Of a DNA stretch of 64,000 nt, positions 26,069 to 33,889 are shown in pieces. Made by a program: the position numbers and the translations under genes. Below the pieces are notes generated by a model that ran no database searches, was not told the DNA's origin, and saw only the letters and a list, made by a program, of their open reading frames with translations. Origin of the DNA: Williamsia sp. 1138 (lineage in GTDB: Bacteria > Actinomycetota > Actinomycetes > Mycobacteriales > Mycobacteriaceae); NCBI RefSeq assembly GCF_002095435.2, contig NZ_MJEJ02000045.1, forward strand, positions 141,697-205,696, read 5' to 3'. The first letter of the stretch is position 1. Each line of letters begins with the position of its first letter.

Positions 26069-26620
26069 GTGTCGGATGGATCGAATCGGGTCGAGCACGT
26101 CTTCTCACGCTCGATCAGGCGACGGTGGAGCGCGCAGGGTGACATCGCTACGCGAGATGACCTGTACCGCTTCGTGAAACAGCTTCGCGACGACGGTATT
26201 CCGGTGGAGGCGTCGGCTGCGGTCCTGGATTTCGAGGCGGCGGATTATCGGCGCTGGCTGGCCGGGGATCAGCCACTCCGGGTCTTCGAGGCAGAGACCG
26301 CCGAGCGCGTTCAGCGCTCCCGTCAGCAGCTCGGCAGTACAGAGTCACGAGTGGGCGGAGGCGGGCGCCACCCCGCGAAGCCTGTCGACGACTGCGACAG
26401 TCTGATGCGCGCTTTTGAGAGCACGGTCCGCCTCCGGGCCAAGGAGCTGGTCGCCGATCCGCCCCTGCACCAATCCGGTTGGTTCCCGCTGATGCGGCTG
26501 CTGGCAGGCGAGGGGGTGCCCGTCGAGGTGAGTGCGACGATTCTCGGGGTGGATGTGGTGGCCTACCGGGACTGGGTCTGCGACCACCGCATGCAGATCG
26601 ATTCGTCGGGGGATCGGTAG
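26069..26620 (+). CDS. Unknown protein made of two diverged repeats
   Basis: 183 residues, no family recognised. Two helical segments align with each other: residues ~31-68 (RFVKQLRDDGIPVEASAAVL, then ADYRRWLAG) and ~137-174 (PLMRLLAGEGVPVEVSATIL, then VAYRDWVCD). The shared pattern is L-x3-G-(I/V)-P-V-E-x-S-A-x2-L-x4-5-Y-R-x-W. The linker is charged and Gly-rich. Each repeat resembles a helix-turn-helix, so DNA or protein binding is possible, but that is inference. The GTG start is 71 bases after hemB. Confidence 0.65.
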   Translation: MSDGSNRVEHVFSRSIRRRWSAQGDIATRDDLYRFVKQLRDDGIPVEASAAVLDFEAADYRRWLAGDQPLRVFEAETAERVQRSRQQLGSTESRVGGGGRHPAKPVDDCDSLMRAFESTVRLRAKELVADPPLHQSGWFPLMRLLAGEGVPVEVSATILGVDVVAYRDWVCDHRMQIDSSGDR

Positions 26621-26700
26621 TCGGTTCGAAACTCGGGCGGCGCACGATCGCCGGGTGACAACCCCAAGGCGTTCGCACCGGTGCCACTAGGGTGGTGGTC

Positions 26701-27489
26701 ATGTCCGTGACCCCGCCGCCCTACGGCCGAGACCCTTATGGCGCGCCGCAGCCGGGCCGCATACCGGCGCCGGACCGACCGCAGCAGGTCGAGAGGCCGC
26801 CGCTCGTCAGTTCTCTCGCGATCGCCACCGAACTGTGGGTCGTGGTGACCATCGCGCAGATCGTGGCCGTCTGCGGTCAGTTCACGCTCGCCTCCGATCA
26901 GATCGATCAGGTCCGCGACGACATGGCGCGGCAGGGTCAGCCGGTCTCCTACGCCCTCGTCGTCACCATGGTGATCGTGATTTCGATCGTGATGATCGGT
27001 GGGATCTGCGGGACCCTGACCTGGTTCGCTCGCTCGGGACGGAACTGGGCCAGGCTCGGGCTCGGGTTCCTCAGCTTCTACCTGGTGGTGCAGACCGTCT
27101 ACGCCTTCTTCGTCGCCGGAGCGGACCACTGGACGATGATCCCCACGGTGATCGGTGGAGTCGGGGCGCTGGGCGCAGGGGTGTTGCTCCTGCACCGCGA
27201 CTCCGATCAGTACTGCAAGGACATGGCCGCATGGCGCGCCGAGAAGAAGCGGCCGGCCTCGGTGTACCCACCGGGCGGATATCCCCCTGTCGGCGGTTAT
27301 CCTCCGCAGGGCCAGTACCCGGGCCAGTATCCGAGCGCCGGTCAATACCAGCAGTACGGGCAGCCGGGGTATCCGCCGCAGCAGTATCAGCCGCCGGCCC
27401 CGCAGAATCCCCCAGATACCCAGAACCCCCAAAACCCCCCGAGTTCCCAGAACCGACAGCCTGGGTCCGACACAGGAGAACGCCAGTGA
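26701..27489 (+). CDS. Membrane protein with Pro/Gln/Tyr-rich tail
   Basis: 262 residues. A Pro-rich N-terminus (~35 residues), four membrane segments between ~40 and 170, and a C-terminal tail rich in YPPxGQYP-like repeats (~180-262), probably disordered and cytoplasmic. No enzyme motif. TAGGGT at 26688-26693 lies 7 bases before the ATG, so the transcript is probably leaderless. The stop overlaps the next GTG (GTGA), and two more overlaps follow: the three genes 26701-28432 form one translationally coupled unit. Such tails often recruit partners in growth-zone membranes; function unknown. Confidence 0.72.
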   Translation: MSVTPPPYGRDPYGAPQPGRIPAPDRPQQVERPPLVSSLAIATELWVVVTIAQIVAVCGQFTLASDQIDQVRDDMARQGQPVSYALVVTMVIVISIVMIGGICGTLTWFARSGRNWARLGLGFLSFYLVVQTVYAFFVAGADHWTMIPTVIGGVGALGAGVLLLHRDSDQYCKDMAAWRAEKKRPASVYPPGGYPPVGGYPPQGQYPGQYPSAGQYQQYGQPGYPPQQYQPPAPQNPPDTQNPQNPPSSQNRQPGSDTGERQ

Positions 27490-27881
27490 GCACCACGCCC
27501 GTCGATCCGGCGGTACCCCCGAAGCTGGTCACGCGGGCCTACTGGCTGTGGATGGCCGCAGGCGTTCTGTTGGTCCTCTACGGGGTGGCGATCATCGTCG
27601 TGAGTCTCGTCGCGAGCGGCGTCGGGTTCGTCATCTTCGGTGTCTTCTTCGCTGCCATCGGCGCCGGCTTGATCGTGCTGGCCCGCAAGGCTTTTCCTGG
27701 TGACCCGCGCTGGCGGTCGGCGTTGGCCGTCTTCACCCTGATGCTGGTCGCGCTCGGAGTGCTGGCATCGCTGCTGGTGGCACAGGTCGCCGCGGCACCG
27801 CTGCTGTTCAGCCTCTTCGCCCTCGTTGGGTCGATGATGGTCTACCGGCCCTCAGCGGAACCGTGGTTCGCCGAGAAATGA
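27486..27881 (+). CDS. Small four-segment membrane protein
   Basis: 131 residues, nearly all hydrophobic: four segments between ~15 and 115, with a short polar loop ARKAFPGDPRWRSA in the middle. The GTG at 27486 is inside the previous stop (GTGA). I recognise no family. A longer frame-consistent reading upstream overlaps the previous gene and is not used. Its own stop overlaps the ATG of the next gene. Confidence 0.75.
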   Translation: MSTTPVDPAVPPKLVTRAYWLWMAAGVLLVLYGVAIIVVSLVASGVGFVIFGVFFAAIGAGLIVLARKAFPGDPRWRSALAVFTLMLVALGVLASLLVAQVAAAPLLFSLFALVGSMMVYRPSAEPWFAEK

Positions 27882-28432
27882 GCGAGGAGTACCCGGACGA
27901 CGATGACATCGTCGCCGACGAGAGCGCGGACGAGGGCGAGGTCCTCTACGCCGAGTCGGGTGGCGCGTGGTGGGTGGTTGCCATCGGTCCGGTGCTGTGC
28001 CTGATAGTGCTGGTCACCGAGATCATCGGCGGCGGTAAGTTGCATTGGCCCGCGCTGCTCGTGTTCGCCCTCGTCATCGGTGGTTTCTCACTGGTGCAGG
28101 TCTACGCGGCCAGGACTCACGTGAGCATGATGCTGACCGAGCGGTCGCTGCGCCAGGGCGCGCAGACGATTCTGCTCGACGAGATCAGCGAGATCTTTCC
28201 CGAGAACAACAGCCCCGAACCCCAGAAGTGGGAGAGCGCGCCCGCACTCGGTGAACTGTCGGCGGTACCCCGTCGTCGTAAAGGCGTCGGGATCAGAATG
28301 ACCAACGGCAAGCTGGCTCAGGCCTGGGCCCGGGACGTCGACCACTTCCGCTCCGAGCTCACACAGGCTCACCAGGCGATAGAGCTAGGCCTCGGCCCGA
28401 GAAAACGCGCCCCGCGCCCCGACGAAGATTAG
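27878..28432 (+). CDS. Membrane protein, DUF3093-like
   Basis: 184 residues. Acidic N-terminus (DDDDIVADESADEGE), two membrane segments (~33-55 and ~62-80), then a soluble domain with VSMMLTERSLRQGAQTILL and SAVPRRRKGVGIRMTNGKLA, resembling DUF3093 proteins. The ATG at 27878 overlaps the previous stop (ATGA). It closes the three-gene membrane operon. Function unknown. Confidence 0.68.
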   Translation: MSEEYPDDDDIVADESADEGEVLYAESGGAWWVVAIGPVLCLIVLVTEIIGGGKLHWPALLVFALVIGGFSLVQVYAARTHVSMMLTERSLRQGAQTILLDEISEIFPENNSPEPQKWESAPALGELSAVPRRRKGVGIRMTNGKLAQAWARDVDHFRSELTQAHQAIELGLGPRKRAPRPDED

Positions 28433-28500
28433 GTCGGGAGGCGCGGCCGCGCGTGTTCTGGACGAACGAGGAGCGAGCGCCAGCGATGCGAGGAGAGAGG

Positions 28501-28608
28501 AAGAACTCGCGCCCGATGGCCGCGCCGACAAGCGAGGGGAGCGAGCAGATCAACACTGTCAAGAACTCGCGCCCGATGGCCGCGCCGACAAGCGAGCGGA
28601 GCGCGCCA
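28501..28608. repeat. 60-bp tandem duplication between convergent genes
   Basis: The 41-base block from 28501 recurs at 28561 with one change (the core AAGAACTCGCGCCCGATGGC is identical). The gap 28433-28608 between two convergent genes otherwise holds CGAGGAGCGAGCGC-type low-complexity sequence. No hairpin terminator is obvious here. Confidence 0.8.
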
Positions 28609-30624
28609 TCAAACAGAGTCCTGATCTGGGATCATCACCGTCTTCAGCAGCTCCTCCGGCACAGCAAAGGCGTCGACCAGGGTGCGGGCATGGGGCCGCA
28701 GGTCGCGGCACAGTTCGTTCACTCCCCGGCGGATGGCCTTGGCGCGTTCCACCGACACGTGCCGGTGCATCAGGAACCAGTCGAGATCGTCGTCGAGGGC
28801 CGAGTACACGAACAAGTCGCACACCTTGCCGAGTAGTTCGGTGCCGGCCTTGCTGTCGCAGCGGTCGATAGCGTCGACGAACGCCTCGAGCACCACACGC
28901 TCGGTGTGCGCGGAGCCGACTTTGAGCAGGTGATCCTGGGCGCCGTTGAACACTTCGAAGGGGTCGTTGTCGTCCTCGGTGGCCCGCCGAAGGCGGTTCG
29001 CACAGGTGCGGATGAGGTGGTCTTCGCGGTTACGGAAGAGCCGGATCTGCGTGCCGCGGTTGGTGAGATCGGATTGCTCGGGATCTTCGTCGGAGCCGTC
29101 GATCAGCGTCTGCACCACCTGGCGAGCAGCGGACTTCTCGAGGATGACGTCGCGCGCCATCCCGGCGATGAACCGTGCCCAGCCGACGGTGTTGAGTCCG
29201 CGTACATCTTGCGCGTACGCCGACAGCAGCTCTTTCGCCACCAGTTGGGTGAGGACGGTGTTGTCGCCTTCGAACGTGGTGAACACGTCGATGTCACCGC
29301 GCATGATCGAGAGCTGGTTCTCGTCGAGATATCCGGCGCCACCGCAGGCTTCGCGGCACACGTTGATCGTGTTGGACGCGTGCCAGGTGGTCATCGCTTT
29401 CAATCCGGCAGCGGCGCTCTCGAGTTGGCGCTGGCGGTCTTCGTCGAGATCCTCGGCGGACTGGAGTTCGTGCAGTTCTTCGATGATCTCGTTCTGCGCG
29501 AACGTCAGCGCGTAGGACTTCGCGATGAGCGGCAGCAGTTTTCGCTGATGACCCAGGTAGTCCATGATGGTGATCTCGTCGGTGGAGTCGGGGGACTCGA
29601 ACTGCTTGCGCACCAGCCCGTATCGCGTGGCGATTGTCAGGGCCTTGCGGCCTGCGGCTCCTGCGGTGGCGGCGACGCTGACGCGGCCACGGATGAGGGT
29701 GCCGAGCATGGTGAAGAAGCGCCGGTTTTCGTTCTCGATCGGTGAGCTGTAGGTGCCGTCTTCCGCGACATCGGCGTAACGGTTGAGCAGGTTGTCCCGC
29801 GGGATCCGGACATGGTCGAATTCGATGCGCCCGTTGTCGACTCCGGCCAGTCCGCCCTTGTATCCGTCGTCGCTCGTGGTCACGCCCGGTAGGTCGTTGC
29901 CCTCGTCGTCACGCAGCGGCACCACGAAACAGTGGACGCCGCGACTCGTCGGCTCTTCTCCGGGGCCGCCGGTGACCAACTGCGCGAACACCGCGGCGAC
30001 CTTGGCGTGCTGGGCGGCGCCGCCGATGTAGTCCTTGCGGGCGAGATGGGATTCGGAGTGGATGACGAACTCGCCGGTCGCCGGGTCGTAGGTACCGGTG
30101 GTCTGCAGCGCCTGCACGTTGGAGCCGTGTCCGGTCTCCGTCATCGCGAAGCAGCCGAGCAGGTCGAGGTCGATGAGGCCCGGCACCAGGGTCTCGTGGT
30201 GTCGTGCGGTGCCGAGATTCTCGACGGCGCCACCGAACAGTCCCCACTGGACGCCCGCTTTGACCATCAGGGACAGATCCGCGTAGCCGAGGAGTTCGAT
30301 AGCGCTGATCGAGGCACCGATGTCGCCGGTGCCGCCGTGCTTCTCCAGGAAACCGGACCGCGGGAACCCGTGCGAGGTCAGCTCCTTCATGAGCTCCAGC
30401 ATGCGGGCGCGCGCCTCATCCAGCGTGCGGGACGGGTCGGGCAAGAACTCGGCATTATTGAGCTGCCCACGCACCGTCTCACGGGTGGTGCGCCAGCGGC
30501 CGTCGAGCGCAATCCGCAGATTGTCGATCAGCAGCTCGCGGTCGTCGTCAGGTGTCGTGCTCGTCAGGGCATCAGGTTCGCCAGGAGCGGGCAGATCGGC
30601 GGAACTGGCTTCGATGGCAGTCAT
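28609..30624 (-). CDS. Acyl-CoA dehydrogenase/oxidase family enzyme
   Basis: 671 residues, longer than the ~380 of simple acyl-CoA dehydrogenases and close to acyl-CoA oxidase-like members. FAD/substrate segments: GCFAMTETGHGSNVQALQTT near 175, followed by SESHLARKDYIGGAAQHAKV, GRVSVAATAGAAGRKAL near 325 and CREACGGAGYLDENQLSIMR near 425, which holds the flavin-binding loop. It presumably oxidises an acyl-CoA in beta-oxidation. The ATG at 30624 lies 7 bases after TATTCT on the minus strand (leaderless), which decides against the start at 30684. It stands alone, with no beta-oxidation neighbours. Confidence 0.85.
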   Translation of the reverse strand: MTAIEASSADLPAPGEPDALTSTTPDDDRELLIDNLRIALDGRWRTTRETVRGQLNNAEFLPDPSRTLDEARARMLELMKELTSHGFPRSGFLEKHGGTGDIGASISAIELLGYADLSLMVKAGVQWGLFGGAVENLGTARHHETLVPGLIDLDLLGCFAMTETGHGSNVQALQTTGTYDPATGEFVIHSESHLARKDYIGGAAQHAKVAAVFAQLVTGGPGEEPTSRGVHCFVVPLRDDEGNDLPGVTTSDDGYKGGLAGVDNGRIEFDHVRIPRDNLLNRYADVAEDGTYSSPIENENRRFFTMLGTLIRGRVSVAATAGAAGRKALTIATRYGLVRKQFESPDSTDEITIMDYLGHQRKLLPLIAKSYALTFAQNEIIEELHELQSAEDLDEDRQRQLESAAAGLKAMTTWHASNTINVCREACGGAGYLDENQLSIMRGDIDVFTTFEGDNTVLTQLVAKELLSAYAQDVRGLNTVGWARFIAGMARDVILEKSAARQVVQTLIDGSDEDPEQSDLTNRGTQIRLFRNREDHLIRTCANRLRRATEDDNDPFEVFNGAQDHLLKVGSAHTERVVLEAFVDAIDRCDSKAGTELLGKVCDLFVYSALDDDLDWFLMHRHVSVERAKAIRRGVNELCRDLRPHARTLVDAFAVPEELLKTVMIPDQDSV

Positions 30625-30740
30625 AGTCCCGAGAATACCCAGCGCTTCGTGCCGCAACCCTGGATATGTGTAGATACGCGTCACACTCAGTAGGTCGGGT
30701 TATGGCGACGCCTGATTCACCTCGCGGACAGCTGATCCGG

Positions 30741-31727
30741 TCAGTGCGTCGCAGGCGCACCTACCGTGATCGCGTCGAGGCGTTCGCCGATGAAGTCGCC
30801 CGAGATTACGGGCGGTCGACCGGCTTCGGCGCCGATCGGTGGCTGCAGCGGGACGACCTCGGCGTCGTGGTTGAGCTCATAGAAGAAGATCAGCGAGACG
30901 AGGTCTTCTTCCGGAGCCTGCGACGGTGGGGGTAGGACGCGATGCCGCCCCGCACGCCAGCGACCGGCGGTCCAGTACTCGAGCAGATCACCGATGTTGA
31001 TGGTCAGCGCAGCGGGGTCGTACGGCGCGTCGGCCCAGCCGCCCTCGTCGCTGTAGACCTGCAGTCCGCCGGCGCCGGGTTCGCGGTCGAGCACCGTGAC
31101 GGTGCCGAAATCGGTGTGCGGTCCGATCCGGAACTGACCGTCCGCGACCGGGCCGGTCTGGGTCAGCGCCGGATAGTGGTTGATGTTCGCCGTCCAGGTC
31201 GCATTGTCGGCAAGTCCGAGAAAGGGATTGGCCGAATCCGGCAGTCCCAGTGACGCCGACATCAGCGCGAGGAGGTCGTCGGACAACGACTTCATCTGGC
31301 GGCAGTATTCGACGAACAGCTCGGCCAGTTGGGGCACCTCCGCCGGCCACACGTCGGGCGGGAACCACAGGGCGTCCACGACGGGGTCACCGACAGGTGT
31401 CTGGGCGCCGCAGTTGTATGTCTCCTTGAGATCGGGTGGGGTCTCGGTCCCCTCGGAATAGCCGTTGGCCTCCATACCCGGGCCGATCCAGCCGCGACCG
31501 CCCACGGCGACCGCGTATTTGTCCTTCACTTGCGTTGGCAGCGAGAAGAACTCGCGTGCAGCGGCACGGAGGGCGCGGGGGAGTTCGGGATCGATGCCGT
31601 GTCCGGTCACCAGGAGGAAGCCTGCTTTCTGCAAGCTCTCGTCGACGGCGGCGCACATGGCGGTTGCCGCCTCGCCGCCGGCTCGCCACTGCGAGATGTC
31701 CACCGTGAGAACGGGACTGCCGGTCAT
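30741..31727 (-). CDS. Isopenicillin N synthase-family non-haem iron oxygenase
   Basis: 328 residues. DIOX_N plus 2OG-Fe(II) oxygenase fold. Iron ligands HTDFG (near 190) and the distal His in AGRHRVLPP near 255 are present. The expected R-x-S that binds 2-oxoglutarate or substrate reads L-V-S (DLVSLIFFYELN), so the Arg is missing. Thymine 7-hydroxylase of fungi belongs to this superfamily; the coupled Fcy1-like deaminase makes a pyrimidine substrate an attractive guess. The ATG at 31727 overlaps the deaminase stop (ATGA). Confidence 0.8.
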   Translation of the reverse strand: MTGSPVLTVDISQWRAGGEAATAMCAAVDESLQKAGFLLVTGHGIDPELPRALRAAAREFFSLPTQVKDKYAVAVGGRGWIGPGMEANGYSEGTETPPDLKETYNCGAQTPVGDPVVDALWFPPDVWPAEVPQLAELFVEYCRQMKSLSDDLLALMSASLGLPDSANPFLGLADNATWTANINHYPALTQTGPVADGQFRIGPHTDFGTVTVLDREPGAGGLQVYSDEGGWADAPYDPAALTINIGDLLEYWTAGRWRAGRHRVLPPPSQAPEEDLVSLIFFYELNHDAEVVPLQPPIGAEAGRPPVISGDFIGERLDAITVGAPATH

Positions 31728-32215
31728 CGTGTGCCCCCGTTCGAGGCCTCTTCGTCGGCGACCCCGATGTCTTCGTTCCACAGGAGGGGGTTGTCGTCGA
31801 TGAACGACGACATCATCGAGATGCAGCGCGGATCGTTCAGCACGGTCACCGCGACGCCCAGATCGGTGAGCCAGTTCTCGCCGCCCTGGAAGGTGGTGTT
31901 CTCGCCCACGATCACCGAGCCGATGTTGAATTGCCGGATCAGCCCGCTGCAATACCAGCACGGCGCCAGGGTGGTGACCATGATGGTCGACCGGTAGTCG
32001 GTCTGGCGGCCGGCGTTACGGAAGGCGTCTGTTTCACCGTGAACCGACGGATCGTCGTTCTGGACCCGGCGGTTGTGGCCCCGGCCCAGGAGCACCCCGT
32101 CCGAGGCGAACAGCGCCGCCCCGATGGGGATGCCGCCCTCTGTCAGGCTTTGTTGAGCCTCGGCGTAAGCGATCTCGAGGAGCGTGGTCGGGGAAACATC
32201 GATGGATGTCGTCAT
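31724..32215 (-). CDS. Cytosine deaminase-like enzyme, yeast Fcy1 type
   Basis: 163 residues. Zinc-dependent deaminase: HGETDAFRN (zinc His and catalytic Glu near 68-70) and APCWYCSG (zinc cysteines near 96 and 99). The C-terminal part, IGSVIVGENTTFQGGENWL and then NPLLWNEDIG, follows yeast cytosine deaminase closely rather than bacterial CodA, tRNA or guanine deaminases. Predicted reaction: cytosine or a 5-substituted cytosine to the uracil. First gene of a two-gene unit with the dioxygenase; divergent from PucR. Confidence 0.82.
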   Translation of the reverse strand: MTTSIDVSPTTLLEIAYAEAQQSLTEGGIPIGAALFASDGVLLGRGHNRRVQNDDPSVHGETDAFRNAGRQTDYRSTIMVTTLAPCWYCSGLIRQFNIGSVIVGENTTFQGGENWLTDLGVAVTVLNDPRCISMMSSFIDDNPLLWNEDIGVADEEASNGGTR

Positions 32216-32323
32216 GTCCTCAACCGTGCCCCTCTCGCGCCTGGGCGGCAACTGACATAGTGTCGCGATGAGACCCGATCTTGACGTGCAATCCGTCTGG
32301 CAGTTGTAGGAGGGCCGTTCCCG

Positions 32324-33886
32324 ATGGTGCTGACTTTGCGAGACGTGCTGGACCGGCACCTGGCCGCGGCGGACCCGCAGGTGCTCAGCGGACACGATGG
32401 CCTCGACAACGAGGTCCGCTGGGTGCACTCCAGCGAGATCTTCGAGATCGGCCCGCTTCTCTCTGGCGGGGAGTTGCTGCTGACGACCGGTCTGGGCCTG
32501 GCCGGGGTCGATTCCGGGACGCGTCGGCATTACATCCGCGAGCTCGCCCAGCGTGGTGTCGCCGGGGTGGCCGTGGAGTTGGGTCGTACCTTCGACCAGG
32601 CACCCGGCGAGATGGTGCGAGAGGCGTCGTCGGCGCGATTTCCCTTCATCGTGCTGCGTACGGTCGTTCCGTTCATCGACCTGTGCCGGGCGGCGAACAC
32701 CGATCTGGTGTCGCAGGAAGTCGGCGCACTGCGTAGGCGGAGCGAACTCGACGCGGCGCTGCATGCTGAGATGGCGGCCGGAACGGGTGCCCCCGCGATG
32801 CTGAAATGTATTGCGGCTGCAGTGGGTTGCCCGCTGGTGCTGTTGGGCAAGGGCAACGCGTTGATGGCTGCCGAGGGCCTCGACGACGATCACTCGGCGT
32901 GGCAGGCGGTGGACGCGCAGGCGGCATCGGTGCCTGTCGGGATGCGCGGTGAAGTGGTCGCGACCCTGGTCGCCGGCCCGGGGTCGCCGCTCGATGTCGA
33001 TGACCTGCTGACGTTGCTCGAGGTCGGGGCGGGTCCGCTCGGTGTGACGTTGTCGTTGACCCGCGAGCTCGCCGGATTGCCGCACCGCGCGGCGTCATCG
33101 TTGGTGTCAGATCTGTTGGAGCGCCGCATCGATCGCCGATCCGATCTCGTGATGCGGCTGGGCGCAGCCGGCTTCCGTCCGGCCCGGACATCGCAGATCG
33201 TTCCGGTGGCCGTCGACGTCCCGACGCCGCGGATGGCCTCCCGAGTCACCGCGTCGGTGGTGAAAAGCCTTGCTGCGCAATCCATGCATGCGCAGGTCCA
33301 TGCGACGTCGTACGCGTTGATCGCGACGGGCCGGCCCGGCAACGACGACGTGACGGTGATCGCCGATGCGTATCGGGAATTCGCCGACGGGGCAACCGTT
33401 GTCGTTGGCGATCCCGTACCGATCGACGCGCAGGAGTTGTCGACGTCGCTGCTGCGCGTGCGGCATGCGCTGGCCTTGGCGGTGGCGGATCGACAGATCG
33501 TCGGCGGGTCGGCCGACGCCGTGACATCGACGCGGGCGTTGGCCGCGGATCTCGCGATGGAGACGCTCGACGCCGCAGTGCGCGTCGACCTGCTGGCCGT
33601 CATCGCCCCGGTCATCGCCTGGGATGCCGAACACGGTTCGGAGTTGACCCGCACACTCGAGGTACATCTGCGGCACGGATGTAGTGCCACCCGATCGGCC
33701 GCGGCCCTGAACCTCGGACGGCAGAGCCTCTATCAGCGGCTGGAGCGGATCCGCGGGCTGATCGGATTCGACTTCACCGCTGCGCAGACATACCCGGGAC
33801 TGCTGCTGGCCCTGTGCGCGCACCGCGCACAGGGCCGCAGGAGACGTAGCGGAGCGGAGCTCGACCGGTTATCGAGCGGAGAATGA
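32324..33886 (+). CDS. PucR-family transcription regulator (1)
   Basis: 520 residues. N-terminal PucR ligand domain (TLRDVLDRHLAAADPQVLSG through GELLLTTGLGLAG, ~1-125), a GGDEF-like middle region (~290-400), and a C-terminal HTH_30 helix (CSATRSAAALNLGRQSLYQR near 445-465). Such regulators usually activate purine, pyrimidine or amine catabolism. It sits between the divergent deaminase/oxygenase pair and the convergent NCS1 permease (4 bases between stops), so these are its likely targets. GACATAGTGTC at 32254-32264 in the divergent gap is a short inverted repeat. Confidence 0.85.
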   Translation: MVLTLRDVLDRHLAAADPQVLSGHDGLDNEVRWVHSSEIFEIGPLLSGGELLLTTGLGLAGVDSGTRRHYIRELAQRGVAGVAVELGRTFDQAPGEMVREASSARFPFIVLRTVVPFIDLCRAANTDLVSQEVGALRRRSELDAALHAEMAAGTGAPAMLKCIAAAVGCPLVLLGKGNALMAAEGLDDDHSAWQAVDAQAASVPVGMRGEVVATLVAGPGSPLDVDDLLTLLEVGAGPLGVTLSLTRELAGLPHRAASSLVSDLLERRIDRRSDLVMRLGAAGFRPARTSQIVPVAVDVPTPRMASRVTASVVKSLAAQSMHAQVHATSYALIATGRPGNDDVTVIADAYREFADGATVVVGDPVPIDAQELSTSLLRVRHALALAVADRQIVGGSADAVTSTRALAADLAMETLDAAVRVDLLAVIAPVIAWDAEHGSELTRTLEVHLRHGCSATRSAAALNLGRQSLYQRLERIRGLIGFDFTAAQTYPGLLLALCAHRAQGRRRRSGAELDRLSSGE

Positions 33887-33889
33887 GGC

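Noticed and set aside
30666..30935. 89-codon plus-strand gene
   Set aside because: Most of it is antisense to the oxygenase gene and it has no ribosome site or domain.
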